Shown here: in pieces, positions 1 through 7,515 of the stretch
How positions within the stretch are numbered: the first letter of the stretch is position 1
Layout of the letters: each line of letters begins with the position of its first letter
Source of the DNA: JAEYOM01 sp036260935
GTDB taxonomy: Bacteria; Bacillota; Clostridia; Acetivibrionales; DTU013
Direction: 5' to 3'
Assembly: GCA_036260935.1 (NCBI GenBank)
Contig: DATALQ010000049.1
Coordinates: forward strand, 1 to 64,000
DNA length: 64,000 bases
Notes under the pieces: generated by a model
Seen by the model: the letters and a program-made list of their open reading frames with translations, nothing else
What the model was told of the DNA's origin: nothing
The model's database searches: none
Translations under genes and position numbers: made by a program

Positions 1-30
1 ATGCCTGATATCTTAAAGTTCAACGATTGA
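1..30 (+). CDS. 3' end of an upstream gene (partial)
   Basis: The first ten codons of frame 1 are open and end in TGA at 28-30, so they could be the C-terminus of the gene upstream. In importers of this type the preceding gene is usually the solute-binding lipoprotein, but only nine residues are visible and nothing in them identifies the product. Confidence 0.35.
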   Translation: MPDILKFND

Positions 31-77
31 TAAATGGACTATATAAAGGCCACATGCTTAAAGGGGTGGGGATACTT

Positions 78-1076
78 GTGAGATACATTTTAAAAAGGTT
101 ATGGTTTTATATCATAGCGTTCTTTGGGGCTTTGGCCTTAAACTTTTTTCTTCCGCGCATGATGCCGGGAAATCCTGTTCAGATGTTCTTATCAAGCCTT
201 TACAAATCAGGCGGCGTTGTTGATAATGCCACAATAGCTGCGGTAGAGAAATTATTTGGGTACGATACCCATACCCCCGTTATCATAGCCTTCTTTAATT
301 ATATTGCAAGTATTTTTAAAGGCAATTGGGGTGTTTCTTTTACTTTTTACCCACAGACGGTGCTGGAAGCTACGGCGCGTGGAGTAAAATGGACTGTATT
401 CCTTTTGGGAACAGCATTGATTCTCGGATTTATTATAAATACACTGCTTGGTATTCTTGTTGCCTGGAAACGCGGAAGCAGACTGGATACGACATTCACT
501 GTCGGCGGGCAGATCATGGCTAATATTCCGTCGGTTGTTATTGCAATTGTTTTAAGCATCGCACTTGCATTTACTAGAATATTTCCGACAGGTTATGCCG
601 TGACTCCGCTTTTTATACCCGAAAATGTCTTTCAATACATGCGTGATGTTGCTTATCATGCATTCCTGCCTGTTTTTGCAATTATTATTACAGGCCTGGG
701 AGGAATCATGGGCATGAGAGCAAATATGATCAACCAGCTTGGTGAAGATTATATAGTTATGGGAATTGCCAAAGGTGTTCCCGACAGGAAGATCATGTTT
801 GGATATGGTGCGAGAAATGCGCTTTTACCTGTTGTTACATCACTTGCAATGCAGATAGGTTATTTACTGGGCGGCGCTTTAATAATAGAACAGGTTTTCA
901 ATTATCCCGGTTTAGGTCAAATCATGGTTATGGCTATCAGCAGAAGAGATTATCCCTTAATGCAAGGTATTCTGCTCATGACAACAATAGTGATGCTTAC
1001 GGCTAACTTTATTGCAGACATCAGTATTATGATCCTGGATCCAAGAACCCGAAGACAGGGCGTTGACGGAAACTAA
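78..1076 (+). CDS. Oligopeptide/dipeptide ABC transporter permease (DppB/OppB type)
   Basis: Integral membrane subunit of a peptide-class ABC importer. An N-terminal membrane helix (about residues 5-25) is followed by a long extracytoplasmic stretch and five more helices. The cytoplasmic EAA-type coupling loop is visible (GIAKGVPDRKI...ARNALLP, about residues 228-250). The GTG at 78 is preferred because AAGGGGTGG lies about 8 nt upstream and the protein then begins VRYILKRL, as family members do; TTG at 27 and ATG at 54 are longer in-frame alternatives. It is the first gene of a four-gene operon. The substrate is inferred from family only; beta-glucan or other oligosaccharide import is an alternative in Clostridia. 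Confidence 0.9.
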   Translation: MRYILKRLWFYIIAFFGALALNFFLPRMMPGNPVQMFLSSLYKSGGVVDNATIAAVEKLFGYDTHTPVIIAFFNYIASIFKGNWGVSFTFYPQTVLEATARGVKWTVFLLGTALILGFIINTLLGILVAWKRGSRLDTTFTVGGQIMANIPSVVIAIVLSIALAFTRIFPTGYAVTPLFIPENVFQYMRDVAYHAFLPVFAIIITGLGGIMGMRANMINQLGEDYIVMGIAKGVPDRKIMFGYGARNALLPVVTSLAMQIGYLLGGALIIEQVFNYPGLGQIMVMAISRRDYPLMQGILLMTTIVMLTANFIADISIMILDPRTRRQGVDGN

Positions 1077-1100
1077 TGGTAAAAGGAGACTTAAGAGTAT

Positions 1101-2051
1101 ATGAAAAAAATATGGAACAGTAACATAATGCGTTTTTTTAGAAATAGTCCCAAAACGAGCATTGGAGCTATTCTGGTAATTATAGTTCTTCTCCTTACCA
1201 TTGGGGCGGGCATGTTTACGAGTATCGATCCAACAAATAGATTTGCTGATGAATATCACAGCCTGCCTTCACCTACGCATATATTAGGCACAACTCAATT
1301 GGGCAATGATGTGTTCGCTCAAACCTTGTATGGAGGCCGCATATCAATCCTGGTAGGTATATTTGCAGGTGTTATTACAGTGCTTTTAGGAATCATATTT
1401 GGAATCAGTTCAGGCTATTTTGGAGGAAGGTATGATAACATAATCACAAGTATAATAAATATCATTATGGTTGTACCCAATATAGTCCTGTTACTTATAG
1501 TTGCTGCACTCTTAGACGGCGTATCGCCATTCTTGATCAGTGTCATTATCGGGTTGACTTCCTGGCCATGGAACGCTCGTGTACTTCGTGCCCAGACAAT
1601 GAGCTTGAGAAACAGAGAATTTGTTTATTCTGCTGAAACATTAGGAGAATCAAAGCTTAGAATCATGTTTATGGAGATTATGCCCAACATGCTTTCCATC
1701 ATAAGTTCTGCTTTTGTCAGCACGCTCATCTATGCTATTACGGCTAGCGCTACTCTTGAGTTTATTGGCTTCGGAGATCCACTTTCGTGTACATGGGGAA
1801 TAATGCTTTTCAATGCAAATAAATCCGGAGCGCTGACAAGCGGTGCGTGGTGGGAATTGCTGGGCCCTATTTCCGGAATTGTTATATTTGGCGCAGGACT
1901 TACACTAATCAACTTTTCCATTGATGAAGTATCGAATCCGAAATTGAAAGCGCAAAGAATTATGAGAGCTTATTACAAAGTAAAAAAAATGCAGGCAAAA
2001 AGCATGGGAAAATTGAAGTTGAATAACGCCATGGGAAGGAAGAGCGCTTGA
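1101..2051 (+). CDS. Oligopeptide/dipeptide ABC transporter permease (DppC/OppC type)
   Basis: Second membrane subunit, partner of the DppB-like protein 24 bp upstream. It has a short cytoplasmic N-terminus, a membrane helix at about residues 21-43, the conserved periplasmic segment before the BPD_transp_1 domain, and an EAA loop (SAETLGESKLRIMF...MPNML, about residues 175-200). The basic C-terminal tail of roughly 35 residues is longer than usual. AAAAGGAGAC precedes the ATG. The stop overlaps the start region of the ATPase gene, so translational coupling is likely. Confidence 0.92.
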   Translation: MKKIWNSNIMRFFRNSPKTSIGAILVIIVLLLTIGAGMFTSIDPTNRFADEYHSLPSPTHILGTTQLGNDVFAQTLYGGRISILVGIFAGVITVLLGIIFGISSGYFGGRYDNIITSIINIIMVVPNIVLLLIVAALLDGVSPFLISVIIGLTSWPWNARVLRAQTMSLRNREFVYSAETLGESKLRIMFMEIMPNMLSIISSAFVSTLIYAITASATLEFIGFGDPLSCTWGIMLFNANKSGALTSGAWWELLGPISGIVIFGAGLTLINFSIDEVSNPKLKAQRIMRAYYKVKKMQAKSMGKLKLNNAMGRKSA

Positions 2052-2053
2052 AG

Positions 2054-3022
2054 ATGAGTGATTTATTAACGGTAAAAGGACTCAGTGTCGATTATGTAAC
2101 TGCAAAAGGGGGACATGTCAGAGCTGTAGACAATGTCAGCTTTTCAATAAAAGAAGGCCAAAGCTTTGGCCTGGCAGGAGAATCCGGCTGCGGCAAGAGT
2201 ACGATCGCATACTCTCTTATGAGATTACACAGGCCTCCGGCGTTAATATCAGAAGGTCAAATTATTTTTTGCGGTAATGATATAGTACAAATGAAAGAAA
2301 GTAAGGTTCAGCAATTACGCTGGAGCGAGATAGCCATGGTATTCCAATCAGCCATGAACTGTCTGAATCCAGTAATAACATTAGAAAGACAGTTTTTTGA
2401 AATATTCAGGTATCATGGGATTACCAATGATAAAAAAGTTTCCAGGAAGAAGGCTGAAGAACTTTTATCTGTCGTAGGTATCCCTGCAGAAAGATTAAAA
2501 GATTACCCTCATCAGTATTCGGGCGGTATGCGTCAGAGAGCAGTTATTGCAATGGCATTGGCGCTCAGGCCAAAGCTTCTTATATTGGATGAACCTACTA
2601 CCGCACTTGACACTGTAGTGCAAAGGGATATTTTACAGTGTATTTACGACCTGAAAAAGGAATTGAAATTCTCCATTTTCTTTATTACTCATGATATCAG
2701 TTTGATGATGGAATTTTGTGACACAATAGGTATCATGTACGCCGGGAAGATCGTAGAACAGTCTTCCTCGGAGAATATTCTACATAATCCGAAACATCCA
2801 TATTCATACGGCTTAAAAAATTCGTTTCCCTCTTTAAAAGGAGAAGTTAAGTATATGGAAGGAATACCCGGTACCCCGTTGGATTTGAATACTATTCCTG
2901 CAGGCTGCAGATTTCAGGACCGTTGTTTTAAAACATGTAATGACTGCTTTACAAAGGAACCGGAGATCAGCACCACTGACGACGGGTTCTTTTATTGCCA
3001 CAATCCGTTAAAGGCAGGATAG
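2054..3022 (+). CDS. Oligopeptide ABC transporter ATP-binding protein (OppD/DppD type)
   Basis: First ATPase of the importer. Walker A GESGCGKS is at about residues 42-49, the signature is YSGGMRQR, and Walker B is LLILDEPTTALD. The C-terminal oligopeptide-HPY extension carries the cysteine cluster CRFQDRC-x4-C-x2-C typical of OppD proteins. The start is ambiguous: ATG at 2054 fits the family N-terminus, but AAGGA at 2036-2040 is better spaced for the in-frame TTG at 2048. Either way the gene overlaps or abuts the permease stop. Confidence 0.92.
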   Translation: MSDLLTVKGLSVDYVTAKGGHVRAVDNVSFSIKEGQSFGLAGESGCGKSTIAYSLMRLHRPPALISEGQIIFCGNDIVQMKESKVQQLRWSEIAMVFQSAMNCLNPVITLERQFFEIFRYHGITNDKKVSRKKAEELLSVVGIPAERLKDYPHQYSGGMRQRAVIAMALALRPKLLILDEPTTALDTVVQRDILQCIYDLKKELKFSIFFITHDISLMMEFCDTIGIMYAGKIVEQSSSENILHNPKHPYSYGLKNSFPSLKGEVKYMEGIPGTPLDLNTIPAGCRFQDRCFKTCNDCFTKEPEISTTDDGFFYCHNPLKAG

Positions 3023-3067
3023 ACGTAAGTTCTGCCAAACGCAAGTATCAATTATACGAGGTGTAAA

Positions 3068-4060
3068 ATGAAAGAAGAAAAGCAAAAAATATTAGGTGTA
3101 AAAAATGTTGTGATGGATTTTAAAGTCGGTGGGAAAGCACTCCTGTCCAGGAAGAAGACCTTACGTGCGTTAAATGATATCACTTTTGATTTATATAAAG
3201 GTGAGGCATTAGCGATTGTTGGTGAATCAGGTTGCGGAAAAACTACCATTTGCAGGATCGCTATGAAGTTTTACAATCCAACGTCTGGAACTATGACTTT
3301 TGAAAATAATGACATTCATAAATTGAAGGCTCAGGAGTTGAAAAACTATCGTCAAAAAGTACAGATGATTTTCCAGGACCCTTTTTCCTCACTAAATCCA
3401 TTGCATAATATATATTATCATTTGGAAAGGCCGCTTAAATTGTACCATCCTTCCGACAAAACAACCATGAAGAAGAAGATGGATGAGTATTTGACTTTGG
3501 TTGGGCTGGTTCCGCCGGACGAACAGGGAAGCAAAAATCCTCACCAGCTATCCGGCGGACAAAGACAAAGAGCATATTTAGCAAGAATATTGGCTGTAGG
3601 CGCAGAAGTTATATTTGCAGATGAGCCGACATCAATGCTGGACGTATCAATCCGGCTTGGGATTCTTAACCTTATGAACAAATTGAAAAAAGAAAATAAC
3701 AAATCGTTTATTTTTATCACTCATGATATAGCCACTGCACGATACTTTGCCGATAGGATTATTGTTTTGTATGCCGGGCATATGGTTGAATGGGGTGACG
3801 TCAACAAGGTTATTGTCAATCCCGCGCATCCTTATACAAAACTTTTGGTTACAGCAGCTCCGGATCCGGAAAGAGAGGGAGTTGTAGAATTACCGGTATT
3901 GAAAGATAAAGAATCGGAAGTTACCGTTTGGACGCCGGAAAGCAAGGGCTGCCCCTTTAAAGGCCGTTGTCCTGTCGCTGAAGAGAGATGTTCAATAGAA
4001 TTGCCGCAGGTAAGAGAAGTTAGTGACGGACAATTTATTAGATGTTTTCATAAAGAATGA
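3068..4060 (+). CDS. Oligopeptide ABC transporter ATP-binding protein (OppF/DppF type)
   Basis: Second ATPase, expected to form a heterodimer with the OppD-like subunit. Walker A GESGCGKT is at residues 52-59, the signature is LSGGQRQR, and Walker B is VIFADEPTSMLD. The C-terminal extension again ends in a cysteine motif (GCPFKGRCP...ERC). The ATG is preceded by GAGGTG. It is the last gene of the operon, with a Rho-independent terminator 20 bp downstream. Confidence 0.92.
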   Translation: MKEEKQKILGVKNVVMDFKVGGKALLSRKKTLRALNDITFDLYKGEALAIVGESGCGKTTICRIAMKFYNPTSGTMTFENNDIHKLKAQELKNYRQKVQMIFQDPFSSLNPLHNIYYHLERPLKLYHPSDKTTMKKKMDEYLTLVGLVPPDEQGSKNPHQLSGGQRQRAYLARILAVGAEVIFADEPTSMLDVSIRLGILNLMNKLKKENNKSFIFITHDIATARYFADRIIVLYAGHMVEWGDVNKVIVNPAHPYTKLLVTAAPDPEREGVVELPVLKDKESEVTVWTPESKGCPFKGRCPVAEERCSIELPQVREVSDGQFIRCFHKE

Positions 4061-4080
4061 AATTTGACCGCACCAAAATA

Positions 4081-4117
4081 AAAAAGCTTTTCAGGAATTC
4101 ACCTGAAAGGCTTTTTA
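4081..4117 (+). terminator. Rho-independent terminator of the peptide importer operon
   Basis: A stem of about 15 bp (arms ending TTTTCAGG and CCTGAAAGG around the loop AATTCA) is followed by TTTTT. It lies just after the OppF stop. Its stem sequence recurs in two other terminators in this window. Confidence 0.85.
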
Positions 4118-4256
4118 CATATCTGTACCCCTACTTACCCGTGCTTTAACCTTAATTAACCCCTACCTGGATTTTCGCTCGATAGTAAATAACAATATAT
4201 TTCTTTTCGTATATAATCAGATTATATAAAAAATAACATTATTTTGGAGGTATTTT

Positions 4257-5861
4257 ATGTTTTATCGAAGCGGTAGTAAAAAAATAGTTTCCATTCTTAT
4301 CATTATCCTATTATTGAGTTCGGTTTCAGTACCTGTTTTTGCAGATGATCCTGGAAGCTGGTCAATAAAAACGTCAATGTATACTATCAGGTATGCGCAT
4401 CAAGTTGCTGTAGTGAATAACAAATTATATGCTATTGGCGGGTATAATGGCGCTTCTATATTATCTTCAGTAGAAGAGTATAATCCGGAGACTAATACAT
4501 GGACGATAAAAGCACCTATGGCTAATCCGAGGTATGGGCACGAAGTGGCGGTGATCAATGAAAAAATTTATGTGGTTGGAGGTGGATATAATGCAGTAGA
4601 AGAGTATGATCCGGCAACCAACACATGGGCAACGAAGTCATCTATGGTGAATTCAAGATTTGGATTCAAGGCGGCAGTAGTAAACAATAAAATTTACGTT
4701 ATAGGAGGTGAAAATGGTTCTGGTACAGCATTATCCTCAGTAGAAGAGTATGACCCAGCAACCAATGTATGGACAACAAAAGCGTCAATGCCTACGGCAA
4801 GATATAACCATGAACTGGTTGTTGTTGATAATAAAATCTACGTTGTAAGTGGAAAAGTATCTTCGTACACTACTACACCTGCTGTGGAAGTATATGATCC
4901 CGGGATAAATACATGGGCAACAAAAACTCCGCTTTCTACATCAAGAGATTGTTTTCAAATAGCGGCTGTGAATAACAAGATATACGCAATGGGTGGGTAT
5001 TATTCGAATATTGAACCTTCCACCGGAATGATTCTGTCATCAGTAGAAGAATATGATATAGCAACGGATTCGTGGACGACTAAGTCACCGATGTCTGATG
5101 AAAGACTATTTCATCGTCTGGTAGTAATAAATAACAAAATTTATTCCATAGGCGGCTATGACAATACAAATACTTTCCTGTTACCTGTAGAAGAATATAA
5201 TCCGGCGACCGATACATGGTCGGTTAAGGCGTCAATGACATTCGGAAGATATTATCATTGTTTGGCTGTTATTGGTAATAAAGTATACGTGGCCGGCGGA
5301 AGAAATTTAACCAGTTATAATAATATATTGGAAGAATACACGCTGCCTGCAGAAACGCCTTCAATTCCTATGAACTTGTCAGCAACAGCGGGTGATAGAA
5401 AGATTGATCTTTCGTGGAATGCAGTTACGGATGCGGATAGCTATATTATTAAGCGCGCAACTAATACAGGCGGTCCCTACACCACTATTGCACAGAACAT
5501 TACCGGTACGGCATATTCCGATACATCGGTAATGAGCGGAACGACTTACTTTTACGTTGTTACTGCAATAATAGATTCTGTTGAAAGTCAAAATTCAAAT
5601 GAAGCGTCGGCAGTACTCTCTACAGCAGTAACCACCGGGAGTGCGATCCTGGTAATTACCCTGAGTGGCGGTACTGAAAAAGAGTATGATCTTCCAATGA
5701 ATGAAGTAAACGCATTTATAGAATGGTATGAGGGAAAAGCCAATGGAACAGGGCAGGCATATTACATATTTGATAAGAGTTATAACAAAGGGCCGTTCCA
5801 AAGCCGAAAGGACTATATTGTATATGATAAGATACTCAACTTTGAGATAATGCAGTATTAA
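4257..5861 (+). CDS. Secreted kelch-repeat protein with fibronectin type III domain
   Basis: A 534-residue exported protein. A signal peptide spans about residues 1-29, ending ...VPVFA. Seven consecutive kelch blades follow (about residues 33-360), each with the pattern W-x-K-x-x-M-x4-R, then a hydrophobic strand, NKIY-x-x-GG, and EEY-x-P-x-T-x-x-W. One FN3 domain follows (about 366-452). The last 75 residues form a separate module (EYDLPMNEVNAFIEWYE ... KDYIVYDKI) that I associate with the C-termini of other secreted clostridial and paenibacilli proteins. TTTTGGAGG precedes the ATG. It probably acts in the envelope or outside the cell, binding glycan or protein; no catalytic motif is evident. 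Confidence 0.85.
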   Translation: MFYRSGSKKIVSILIIILLLSSVSVPVFADDPGSWSIKTSMYTIRYAHQVAVVNNKLYAIGGYNGASILSSVEEYNPETNTWTIKAPMANPRYGHEVAVINEKIYVVGGGYNAVEEYDPATNTWATKSSMVNSRFGFKAAVVNNKIYVIGGENGSGTALSSVEEYDPATNVWTTKASMPTARYNHELVVVDNKIYVVSGKVSSYTTTPAVEVYDPGINTWATKTPLSTSRDCFQIAAVNNKIYAMGGYYSNIEPSTGMILSSVEEYDIATDSWTTKSPMSDERLFHRLVVINNKIYSIGGYDNTNTFLLPVEEYNPATDTWSVKASMTFGRYYHCLAVIGNKVYVAGGRNLTSYNNILEEYTLPAETPSIPMNLSATAGDRKIDLSWNAVTDADSYIIKRATNTGGPYTTIAQNITGTAYSDTSVMSGTTYFYVVTAIIDSVESQNSNEASAVLSTAVTTGSAILVITLSGGTEKEYDLPMNEVNAFIEWYEGKANGTGQAYYIFDKSYNKGPFQSRKDYIVYDKILNFEIMQY

Positions 5862-5891
5862 TAGTTTCTCATATCCGGGAGTCATAAAAAA

Positions 5892-5919
5892 TTGACTAAA
5901 TGTAAAAATATGGTATAAT
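5892..5919 (+). promoter_or_regulatory. SigA-type promoter for the 6008 gene
   Basis: TTGACT at 5892-5897, a 16-bp spacer and TATAAT at 5914-5919, about 90 bp upstream of the Tyr-rich secreted protein. This is one of the best promoter matches in the window. Confidence 0.65.
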
Positions 5920-5939
5920 AATAGACAGATGTCCGAATG

Positions 5940-5953
5940 AAACCATATGGTTT
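5940..5953. promoter_or_regulatory. 14-bp perfect palindrome in the 5' leader
   Basis: AAACCATATGGTTT is a perfect palindrome starting 20 bp after the -10 box. It is therefore in the transcribed leader and could be an operator or part of a small RNA hairpin. Which protein, if any, binds is unknown. Confidence 0.4.
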
Positions 5954-6007
5954 TGAATGCAGGAACCACCCTTATTCCAGTTCATTATGAAAAGGAGTGA
6001 AAATGAT

Positions 6008-6796
6008 ATGAGGAAAAACAGGTTAACAAAAAGGCTCCTATGTATATCAATAGTGTTGACGCTTTTAATGTCTTTCAGTATGGGCGTTTTCGCGGATTCC
6101 GGCATACAAAGAAGCATGACGGTCAGTTACTCTTTTTTCGGTCCTTATGGTATGGATCTGGGTTCTGTGATACCACAGACAGCATATTACAGCTCCAGTG
6201 ATTTCTCCGGATACCTAAATCTTTCGTCTTATACCGTGACGAGCCAGGTACCTGACTTAGTTGACTACAACTATTATACTTATTATGTTGATGCTGTATA
6301 CTCCGGATCCCTGACCGTTCCTCCTACCATATGGAAGACACAGACATATAACATAAGTTTGTATGCCACGCCTGATACGCTCGAAAGCAGTATAATCTCG
6401 TCTATGGGCGGTTATTCAATCGGCTACAATGACGGATATTACTCCGGATCCCTCAACTATTCGTCCTATAACGTGACGAGCCAGACACCTGATTTAGTTG
6501 ATTACAACTATTATTCTTATAATATAAGTGTAGTATATTGCGGATATGTAAATGCTCTTTCTTCTACATACAAGACCCAAACCTACAGCGTAGGTTTTTA
6601 TGCCACCCCCGATACATTCCTGAGTAATTTATACGCAGCCGTAGGCGGCAGCTCTGTATACTACAACGACGGATATTACTCCGGAACCCTCAATTATTCG
6701 TCCTGCACCGTGACGAGCCAGGTACCTGATTTAGTCGACTACAACTATTATTTTTATAATGTCAACGCAGTATATTCCGGAACGGTTTATCATTAA
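6008..6796 (+). CDS. Secreted tyrosine-rich tandem-repeat protein, unknown function
   Basis: A 262-residue protein with a signal peptide (about 1-30, ...SMGVFA-DSG). Most of the mature chain is a 79-residue repeat, present as two complete units and a third partial unit. Each unit contains a Y-Y-S-G-x-L-N-x-S-S strand, TSQ-x-PDLVDYNYY, then Y-K-T-Q-T-Y and YATPDT. The composition (Tyr, Ser, Asn, Thr) suggests a beta-rich extracellular fold. The ATG at 6008 has AAAAGGAG about 9 nt upstream. I do not recognise the family. The frame stays open for 38 codons after the TAA, so the protein may once have been longer. Confidence 0.75.
   Translation: MRKNRLTKRLLCISIVLTLLMSFSMGVFADSGIQRSMTVSYSFFGPYGMDLGSVIPQTAYYSSSDFSGYLNLSSYTVTSQVPDLVDYNYYTYYVDAVYSGSLTVPPTIWKTQTYNISLYATPDTLESSIISSMGGYSIGYNDGYYSGSLNYSSYNVTSQTPDLVDYNYYSYNISVVYCGYVNALSSTYKTQTYSVGFYATPDTFLSNLYAAVGGSSVYYNDGYYSGTLNYSSCTVTSQVPDLVDYNYYFYNVNAVYSGTVYH
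6180..6793 (+). repeat. Exact-period 237-bp tandem coding repeat
   Basis: The landmark GTGACGAGCC occurs at 6236, 6473 and 6710, each 237 bp apart (79 codons). The copies differ mainly at silent or conservative positions, and the third copy is cut short by the stop codon. Confidence 0.9.
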
Positions 6797-6913
6797 AACA
6801 ATGGCGCGGCGCCTGTGTTTGCATTTAATTTAGGTGAAGTATTGCATGCAGAGGAAGAAGTCCTGCCAGAATCCTATCTTGGTCCGGTTGAAAGTTTCTT
6901 TGTCAAGCGATAG
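6797..6913 (+). pseudogene. In-frame coding remnant after the stop of the repeat protein
   Basis: The codon directly after the TAA at 6794-6796 begins a stretch of 38 sense codons in the same frame, ending at TAG 6911-6913. Its translation (…PVFAFNLGEVLHAEEEVLPE…) looks like ordinary protein but is unlike the repeat. No start codon with a ribosome site precedes it. It could be the former C-terminus after a nonsense mutation, or debris of another gene. Confidence 0.4.
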
Positions 6914-6964
6914 ACAATAAAGGAGTCCGAAGTAGAGTTGATATGCTTAGAAGGAAATTATTGC

Positions 6965-6994
6965 TTTACATATATTGGATATGTTTGGTATAAT
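6965..6994 (+). promoter_or_regulatory. Promoter of the T-box/thrS transcript
   Basis: TTTACA at 6965-6970, an 18-bp spacer and TATAAT at 6989-6994. It is placed so that transcription starts near 7001, just before stem I of the T-box leader. Confidence 0.6.
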
Positions 6995-7000
6995 ACTAAA

Positions 7001-7258
7001 AATATATGATAAATGTAATGAAAAGGACGAGTAGGTTTTTCCCAGCTTATAAGAGATGAAGTGTCAGCGGCTGAAAGCACTTCTGAGTATGGAAGATCGA
7101 AAACCACCTTGGAACAGTTTGCTGAATTCAAAGTAGGTATAACCGGTGATTCCGTTACAATCATTATGAGCGACAGCTAAATCATTAAACATAGCTGTAA
7201 TTTGGGTGGAACCGTGTGAGCTAACTCTCATCCCTTTCGAGGATGGGAGTTTTATTTA
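7001..7258 (+). ncRNA. T-box riboswitch leader of thrS
   Basis: The antiterminator T-box core GGGTGGAACCGTG lies at 7204-7216. It is followed by a terminator hairpin (CTCTCATCC / GGATGGGAG, about 7225-7251) and a T-rich tract. The upstream part has stem I features, including an AGTA element at about 7030 and ACC codons at 7103-7108 in the expected specifier area, matching threonine. Known T-box RNAs sense uncharged tRNA, here presumably tRNA-Thr, and permit readthrough into thrS. The exact specifier assignment is inferred. Confidence 0.88.
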
Positions 7259-7283
7259 TGCTCGAAAGGCGGTGAACTAAGCT

Positions 7284-7391
7284 ATGAGAAAAATGTTATA
7301 TGTTTGCGTTTGTCTTACGTATGATGACAGCATCATCTGTATCTCTGACTGCTCTGGAAGTATAACCCGTCGCTACTCTATCGTTGATTAA
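7284..7391 (+). CDS. Possible 35-residue small ORF between T-box and thrS
   Basis: An ATG with AAAGGCGGTG about 8 nt upstream opens 35 codons rich in Cys, Ile and Ser, with no recognisable domain. It lies in the unusually long stretch between the T-box terminator and thrS. It may be a leader peptide, a remnant or chance. Confidence 0.2.
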   Translation: MRKMLYVCVCLTYDDSIICISDCSGSITRRYSIVD

Positions 7392-7396
7392 ATAGT

Positions 7397-7428
7397 AACG
7401 AGGCGGCGAGCGCATCTCCCGCCTCGTT
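7397..7428 (+). other. Stable GC-rich hairpin upstream of thrS
   Basis: Perfect 10-bp arms AACGAGGCGG (7397-7406) and CCGCCTCGTT (7419-7428) with a 12-nt loop. No T-tract follows, so it is not a standard terminator. It could be an RNA-processing or attenuation structure in the thrS leader. Confidence 0.5.
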
Positions 7429-7515
7429 GAAACGCAGCAGCGGTAAGAAAATTTTTCTACAACCGAAAAATTTTATTTGAACCGATGCGTTATAATGATA
7501 AGGTAGGGATGATAA

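Noticed and set aside
6952..7164. Minus-strand ORF across the T-box
   Set aside because: Explained by the plus-strand T-box leader; no start signal.
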